Shown one piece after another: positions 59,770 to 64,000 of a stretch of 64,000 nucleotides of DNA. The notes below the pieces were generated by a model. The model did no database searches, was not told the origin of the DNA, and saw only the letters and a list, made by a program, of their open reading frames with translations. Origin of the DNA: CAWDDG01 sp963801065. GTDB taxonomy: Bacteria; Actinomycetota; Actinomycetes; Jiangellales; Jiangellaceae. Position numbers and translations under genes: made by a program. The stretch is from assembly GCA_963801065.1 (NCBI GenBank), contig CAWDDG010000008.1, positions 806,001 through 870,000 on the forward strand. The letters run 5' to 3'. Every line of letters begins with the position of its first letter. The first letter of the stretch is position 1.

Positions 59770-61041
59770 ATGATCCGCACCACCCCCCTGTGGCGTTCGG
59801 TCGCTGTCGTGGGCGTGGCTTCCCTCGCGCTCGCGGCCTGCGGCGGCGACGAAGACGGGGAGACCACCGGCGGCGGCGCGTCGCCTACTGCCGAGCAGAC
59901 CGGCGACGGCACCCTGGCCCTGGGCACACTGCTGCCGCAGACCGGCAGCCTCGCGTTCCTCGGGCCGCCTGAGTTCGCCGGCGTCGACCTTGCCGTCGAG
60001 GAGATCAACGCCGCTGGTGGTGTTCTCGGCCAGGACGTCACGATCCAGCACACCGACTCCGGCGACACGTCGACGGACATCGCGTCGCAGTCGGTCGACC
60101 GCCTGCTCGGCGCGGGCGTCGACGCGATCATCGGCGCGGCCTCGTCCGGCGTCACGAAGACCGTCATCGATGCGATCGTGCAGAACGGCACCGTGATGTT
60201 CTCGCCGGCGAACACGTCGCCGGACTTCACGACCTACGACGACGACGGCCTGTACTTCCGTACCGCGCCGTCCGACGTGCTGCAGGGTCGCGTGATGGGC
60301 GACCTGGTGATCTCCGACGGCTACGCCAACGTCGGCATCATGGCGCTGCAGGACCCGTACGGCGAGGGACTGGCCGAGAACGTCACGCTGTCCGTGACGG
60401 AGGGCGGCGGCACGGTCGCGGGCGACGGGCCGATCATCTATGACCCGAACGCCGCCAACTACACGACCGAGGTCACCGAGATGGCGGCCCGCGCCCCGGA
60501 CGCGATCGTGCTGATCGGCTTCGCCGAGACGTCGACGATCATCCCTGAGCTCGTCGCCCAGGGGATCGGGCCGCAGGATGTGCCGCTGTACTTCGTCGAC
60601 GGCAACCTGTCGAACTACGGCGACCAGTTCCCCGCCGGCACGCTCGACGGCAACAAGGGCACGCTGCCGGGTGCTGAGACCACGAGCGACTTCCAGCAAC
60701 GGATGCTCGAGATCAACCCGGACCTGGCTGACTTCTCCTACGGTCCGGAGTCGTACGACGCGACGGTCCTGACCGCACTGGCGGCGATCGCGGCCGACGA
60801 CGACGGCGGCACCTCGATCGCGTCGCAGCTCGTCGACGTCTCCAAGGAAGGCACGAAGTGCACGACCTTCGAGGAGTGCGCCGGCCTGCTCGAGGACGGC
60901 GAGGACATCGACTACGACGGTGTCTCCGGTCCGGTGGAGTTCAGCGACGTGGGCGACCCGACGCAGGCCACCATCGGTATCTACCAGTACGGCCCTGACA
61001 ACACGTACACCAACCTGGAGTACCGCGAGGGCCAGCTCTGA
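59770..61041 (+). CDS. livK: Branched-chain amino-acid ABC transporter substrate-binding lipoprotein
   Basis: 423 residues. Signal peptide with lipobox LALAACGGDE (Cys near residue 22), a Gly/Thr-rich linker, then the Peripla_BP_6 fold: LALGTLLPQTGSLAFLGPPE, GVDLAVEEINAAGGVLGQDV, GAASSGVTKTVIDAIVQNG, MFSPANTSPDF. It delivers ligand to LivHM. AAGGAG precedes the ATG. Convergent with livFGMH across a strong terminator, so the transporter is encoded by two facing units. livK is used in the general sense; the ligand is inferred from family. Confidence 0.9.
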   Translation: MIRTTPLWRSVAVVGVASLALAACGGDEDGETTGGGASPTAEQTGDGTLALGTLLPQTGSLAFLGPPEFAGVDLAVEEINAAGGVLGQDVTIQHTDSGDTSTDIASQSVDRLLGAGVDAIIGAASSGVTKTVIDAIVQNGTVMFSPANTSPDFTTYDDDGLYFRTAPSDVLQGRVMGDLVISDGYANVGIMALQDPYGEGLAENVTLSVTEGGGTVAGDGPIIYDPNAANYTTEVTEMAARAPDAIVLIGFAETSTIIPELVAQGIGPQDVPLYFVDGNLSNYGDQFPAGTLDGNKGTLPGAETTSDFQQRMLEINPDLADFSYGPESYDATVLTALAAIAADDDGGTSIASQLVDVSKEGTKCTTFEECAGLLEDGEDIDYDGVSGPVEFSDVGDPTQATIGIYQYGPDNTYTNLEYREGQL

Positions 61042-61065
61042 CCGACCGGTAGGTCGCCAGAGCCA

Positions 61066-61107
61066 GAGGGCCCGGGTTCCCGTCCTGAGACGGGAACCCG
61101 GGCCCTC
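61066..61107. terminator. Bidirectional terminator between livK and livF
   Basis: A perfect 19-bp stem (61066-61084 with 61089-61107) closed by a CTGA loop, 25 nt after the livK stop and 39 nt before the livF stop. GC-rich with no T-run; it can work on either strand between convergent genes. Confidence 0.8.
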
Positions 61108-61146
61108 GCCTTGCTCGGGCCGCGGCCGCGGGCGCGAGCAGGAGCG

Positions 61147-61922
61147 TCAAGCGCGGGCGAGTGTGCCGAGGTAGAGCTCGATGACCTTCGGGTCGTGGAT
61201 GAGGTCGCGCCCGCTGCCCGTGTAGGCGTTGCGGCCCTGGTCGAGCACGTAGCCACGGTCGCAGATCTGCAGGCAGCGCCGAGCGTTCTGCTCGACCATC
61301 ACCACCGAGACGCCGGCCTTGTTGATCTCGCGCGTGCGCAGGAAGACCTCGTCCTGGAGGACGGGGGAGAGTCCGGCGGACGGCTCGTCGAGCAGGACCA
61401 CCGACGGCTCGGCCATCAGCGCCCGGCCCATGGCGACCATCTGCCGCTCGCCGCCGGACAGCGAGCCGGTGCGCTGCTTCCGGCGGTCGCCCAGGGCCGG
61501 GAACAGCGACGTCACGAAGTCGAACCGCTCCGCGAACCGCGACGGCGCCTGGTAAGCCCCATCTGGAGGTTCTCCTCGACGGTGAGGCTGGGGAACACGT
61601 TGTTGGTCTGCGGCACGAAACCGACGCCCTTGGTGACGAGCCGGTTGGCCTTGGCGTTGGTGATGTCCTCGCCATTGAGGATCACTGTTCCGCTACGAAC
61701 TCGTACCAGGCCGAACAGCGCCTTGAGCAGCGTCGACTTGCCGGCACCGTTGGGTCCGATGATCCCGACGATCTCGCCGTCGCGGCAGTACAGGTCGCAG
61801 CCGGTGAGGATGTCGACCTCGGGGATGTAACCGGCCACGATCTGGTCGGCCCGCAGGATGGCGCCCTCGGCGCCCTCGAGGTGGGCGCTGCGGTCGATCG
61901 TGTCCTGGTTGCCGGCGGTCAT
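61147..61922 (-). pseudogene. livF: LivF branched-chain amino-acid ABC ATPase, frameshifted (likely assembly error)
   Basis: N-terminal part: GAILRADQIVAGYIPEVDIL, Walker A GIIGPNGAGKSTLLKALFGL, GVGFVPQTNNVFPSLTVEEN. C-terminal part in another frame: FPALGDRRKQRTGSLSGGER, Walker B VVLLDEPSAGLSPVLQDEVF, VVMVEQNARRCLQI. The break is at the CCCC run 61557-61560 (GGGG on the coding strand), where one G appears missing; length is 3n+2. Repaired it has about 258 residues, normal for LivF. Its ATG overlaps the livG stop. Confidence 0.92.
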
Positions 61923-62947
61923 CGGTTGTCCTCCTGCGACGTCGCGTCAGGGGTGGGCTCGGAGCCGGACTCGCCGGCGAGCTCGGCCGCGACCTCCTCC
62001 TCGATCTGGGCCACGATGTCACCCTCGAGCAGGGTCTGGTCGTGATGCGCGCCGAGGTAGGCATCGATGACGCGGTCGTCGGACATGACGGAGTCCGCCG
62101 GCCCTTCGGCGATGACCTTGCCCTGGGCCATCACGAGCACCCAGTCGGAGATGTCGCGCACCATGTCCATGTCGTGCTCGACGAACAGCACCGTCATGCC
62201 CTGCTCGCGCAGATCCTTGACATGCCGGAGCAGCGACTGGGTCAGGGCCGGGTTCACGCCTGCCATCGGCTCGTCCAGCATCACCATCTCGGGCTCGACC
62301 ATCAGTGCACGGGCCATCTCGAGCAGCTTACGCTGGCCACCGGAGAGGGAGCCCGCGAAGTCGTCGCGCTTCGCGTCGAGCGAAAACCGCGCCAGCAGCT
62401 CCTCGGCCCGCGCGGTGATGTCGTCCTCCTGCTGACGCCAGAAGCCGGGGAACATGGCGCGCCAGACGCTCTCACCCCGCTGGCCGACGGCACCCAGGCG
62501 CATGTTCTCGATGACCGTGAGCTTGGAGAGCGCCTTGGTGAGCTGGAACGTGCGGACCATCCCGCCGCGCGCCACCTTGTACGCGGGCGTGCCGGCCAGG
62601 GACTTCCCGTTGAACATCCAGCTCCCCTGATCGGGCCGGTCGAAACCGGTGAGCAGGTTGAAGAACGTCGTCTTGCCGGCACCGTTGGGACCGATCAGCG
62701 CCGTGATCGAGCCGCGCTGGATCTCGACATGGCCGACGTCGACGGCGGTCAGACCGCCGAAGCGGCGCACGACGTTCTCGGTCACCAGGATCGGGTCCGG
62801 CTTTCCGGCACCCGGCGCGTGCGGGACGTCGGCGAGGGCGCGGACGGTCTCCTCGCGGCGTTCGGTGACCGCCTCCAGCTCGGAGAGGACAGGGACCTCG
62901 CCGACGTCAGCCCTGGTGACGGGCGCGTCGGGAATCTCAGCGGGCAT
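61919..62947 (-). CDS. livG: LivG branched-chain amino-acid ABC ATPase
   Basis: 342 residues from MPAEIPDAPVTRAD at 62947, which has GGAAGGAG about 9 nt ahead; an upstream ATG at 62971 lies deeper inside livM. NBD motifs: Walker A ALIGPNGAGKTTFFNLLTGF, signature SLSGGQRKLLEMARALM, Walker B MVMLDEPMAGVNP, H-loop VLFVEHDMDMV. Extra N-terminal (about 50) and acidic C-terminal (about 40, GDIVAQIEEEVAAELAGESG) extensions make it longer than the usual 255-290. Confidence 0.92.
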   Translation of the reverse strand: MPAEIPDAPVTRADVGEVPVLSELEAVTERREETVRALADVPHAPGAGKPDPILVTENVVRRFGGLTAVDVGHVEIQRGSITALIGPNGAGKTTFFNLLTGFDRPDQGSWMFNGKSLAGTPAYKVARGGMVRTFQLTKALSKLTVIENMRLGAVGQRGESVWRAMFPGFWRQQEDDITARAEELLARFSLDAKRDDFAGSLSGGQRKLLEMARALMVEPEMVMLDEPMAGVNPALTQSLLRHVKDLREQGMTVLFVEHDMDMVRDISDWVLVMAQGKVIAEGPADSVMSDDRVIDAYLGAHHDQTLLEGDIVAQIEEEVAAELAGESGSEPTPDATSQEDNR

Positions 62948-63926
62948 CGAGTGCGATCTCCTTCCGGTCACCGAGGATCCCCTGCGGCCGGTAGACCAGG
63001 AGCAGGAGCAGCGCGACGCCCACCAGCATGAAGCGGACGGCGCCGACGTCGTTGGAGTCCATCAGCCAGTCCGGGATGGCACCGGTTCGCACGCCGCCCT
63101 CCAAGATGCCCGCGGTCAGCTGCAGGAGGAACCAGAAGATCATCGAGCCAACCACCGGCCCCAGGACCCGGGCTGCGCCGCCGAGGATGAGGATCGTGTA
63201 CGCGAAGAACGTGAGGTTCGGGGAGAAGAGGTCGGGCTGGACGGCGGCCTGGGCCAGGGCGAACACGAAGCCGCCGAGTGAGCCGAGCAGGCCGCCGATG
63301 ATCAGCGACTGCATCTTGTAGGAGTAGACGTTCTTGCCCAGGCTGCGAACGGCGTCCTCGTCCTCACGGATCGCCTTGATCACGCGGCCCCACGGGCTGC
63401 GCATCAACGCCCAGACGATGAGGCACGCGATGGCGACCAGCACCCAGCCGACCGTGAGCACCCAGGCGTTGCGGGCATCGAAGTCGAACGGTCCGAACCC
63501 GATCCGGTCGGTGTACGGGTTGAGCGCGAAGAAGTCGCTGCTGAAGCCGGACAGGCCGCTGGAGCCGCCGAACGTCTCGCGCAGGGTGACCGAGCGGAAG
63601 ATCAACCGGATGATCTCCGCCGCCGCGATCGTCACGATCGCGAGGTAGTCGGCGCGTAAGCGCAGGGTCGGGACGCCGAGCAGCAAGGCCAGGACGACGA
63701 CACCGGCGAATCCGACCAGGATGCCCAGCCAGAACGGGAGCCCGAACGTGGTGACGATCGTCGCCATGCCGTAGGCGGCCACCGCCATGAAGCCGGCCTG
63801 GCCGAAGTTCAGCAGGCCGGTGTAGCCGAAGTGCACGTTCAGGCCGATCGCGGCCAGCCCGAACACGATGGCCTCGGACCCGACGAGGGCCCGGAGGGCG
63901 TCGCTGATGACGTTGCCCCAGTCCAC
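62937..63926 (-). CDS. livM: LivM branched-chain amino-acid ABC permease
   Basis: 329 residues, about nine membrane helices. ALNVHFGYTGLLNFGQAGF-like entry (GLNVHFGYTGLLNFGQAGFM), RLRADYLAIVTIAAAEIIRL, the cytoplasmic coupling loop SPWGRVIKAIREDEDAVRSL and VYRPQGILGDRKE at the end are typical. The GTG at 63926 follows GGAGAAGGAGGAG. Its end overlaps livG by 11 nt. Confidence 0.92.
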   Translation of the reverse strand: MDWGNVISDALRALVGSEAIVFGLAAIGLNVHFGYTGLLNFGQAGFMAVAAYGMATIVTTFGLPFWLGILVGFAGVVVLALLLGVPTLRLRADYLAIVTIAAAEIIRLIFRSVTLRETFGGSSGLSGFSSDFFALNPYTDRIGFGPFDFDARNAWVLTVGWVLVAIACLIVWALMRSPWGRVIKAIREDEDAVRSLGKNVYSYKMQSLIIGGLLGSLGGFVFALAQAAVQPDLFSPNLTFFAYTILILGGAARVLGPVVGSMIFWFLLQLTAGILEGGVRTGAIPDWLMDSNDVGAVRFMLVGVALLLLLVYRPQGILGDRKEIALDAR

Positions 63927-63944
63927 GTTCTCCTCCTTCTCCGC

Positions 63945-64000
63945 TCAGCCGATCCGCTCGCGGCGGCCCAGGATGCCCTGCGGCCGGACGAGGAGGATGA
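63945..64000 (-). CDS. livH: LivH branched-chain amino-acid ABC permease, C-terminal fragment
   Basis: Only the last 18 codons are in the window: ILLVRPQGILGRRERIG, stop at 63945-63947. LVRPQGILG is the common end of LivH/LivM permeases. It continues beyond the window and precedes livM by 18 nt. Confidence 0.85.
   Translation of the reverse strand, partial: ILLVRPQGILGRRERIG

Overview
The window is high-GC chromosomal DNA from an actinomycete (Actinomycetota, class Actinomycetes). The evidence is the gene order ftsW-murG-murC-ftsQ / ftsZ-pgeF-yggS-sepF-yggT-divIVA with no ftsA, a eukaryote-like IleRS behind a T-box leader, tandem GTGA/ATGA stop-start overlaps, HGxxPAAW and Trp-operon membrane proteins beside trp genes, a PriA-type hisA with no trpF nearby, an ANTAR response regulator, and many leaderless promoters (TANNNT 6-8 nt before the start codon). 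I cannot place it to genus. It is a core-genome window with no transposase, integrase, prophage or CRISPR array that I can see.

Layout. 1-4721: end of murD, ftsW, murG, murC, ftsQ. 4758-9765: an unusual block separating ftsQ from ftsZ (DinB-like protein, ABC-2 exporter, two-component system, O-methyltransferase). 10041-14888: ftsZ, pgeF, yggS, sepF, an opposing zur-like gene, yggT, divIVA. 15096-21093: ileS (minus strand) with its T-box, DUF167, a Lys/Ala-tailed TraR/DksA protein, lspA, rluD. 21187-22341: a short aromatic-rich leader peptide, an attenuator-like hairpin and a fusion of a degenerate DAHP-synthase-like domain to chorismate mutase. 22474-27106: dnaE, a DUF2567-like membrane protein, ybaK. 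27169-34100: a relic ArsR gene, then hisD-C-B-H, a methyltransferase, hisA/priA, ridA, hisF. 34101-40767: a TIGR03085-type protein whose 3' end lies in a large palindrome, a heterodimeric ABC exporter, two septum-formation-type lipoproteins, small membrane proteins. 40830-47820: hisI-trpE-membrane protein-HGxxPAAW-orphan winged helix-trpC-B-A-DsbA-like. 47853-57508: lgt, VIT1 transporter, gltB, gltD, pyk. 57553-64000: a tRNA with a CAA anticodon, a PdtaR-like antiterminator, two LivK-type binding proteins and, convergently, livF-G-M-(H).

The genes join cell-wall synthesis and division with amino-acid biosynthesis (His, Trp, Glu), central carbon metabolism and branched-chain amino-acid uptake.

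Two themes lie outside ordinary gene content. First, several intergenic regions carry palindromic elements: a three-copy family with core CAGCGTGCCACG, a nested 90-bp palindrome between hisF and its convergent neighbour, a 24-bp inverted repeat between divIVA and ileS, and a TGTCAG array before the VIT1 gene. Second, five conserved genes (traR/dksA-like, trpE, gltB, pyk, livF) each carry one single-base frameshift, three or four of them in C or G runs. This looks more like assembly error than gene decay. The most interesting regulatory candidate is the aromatic leader-peptide attenuator at 21187-21316.
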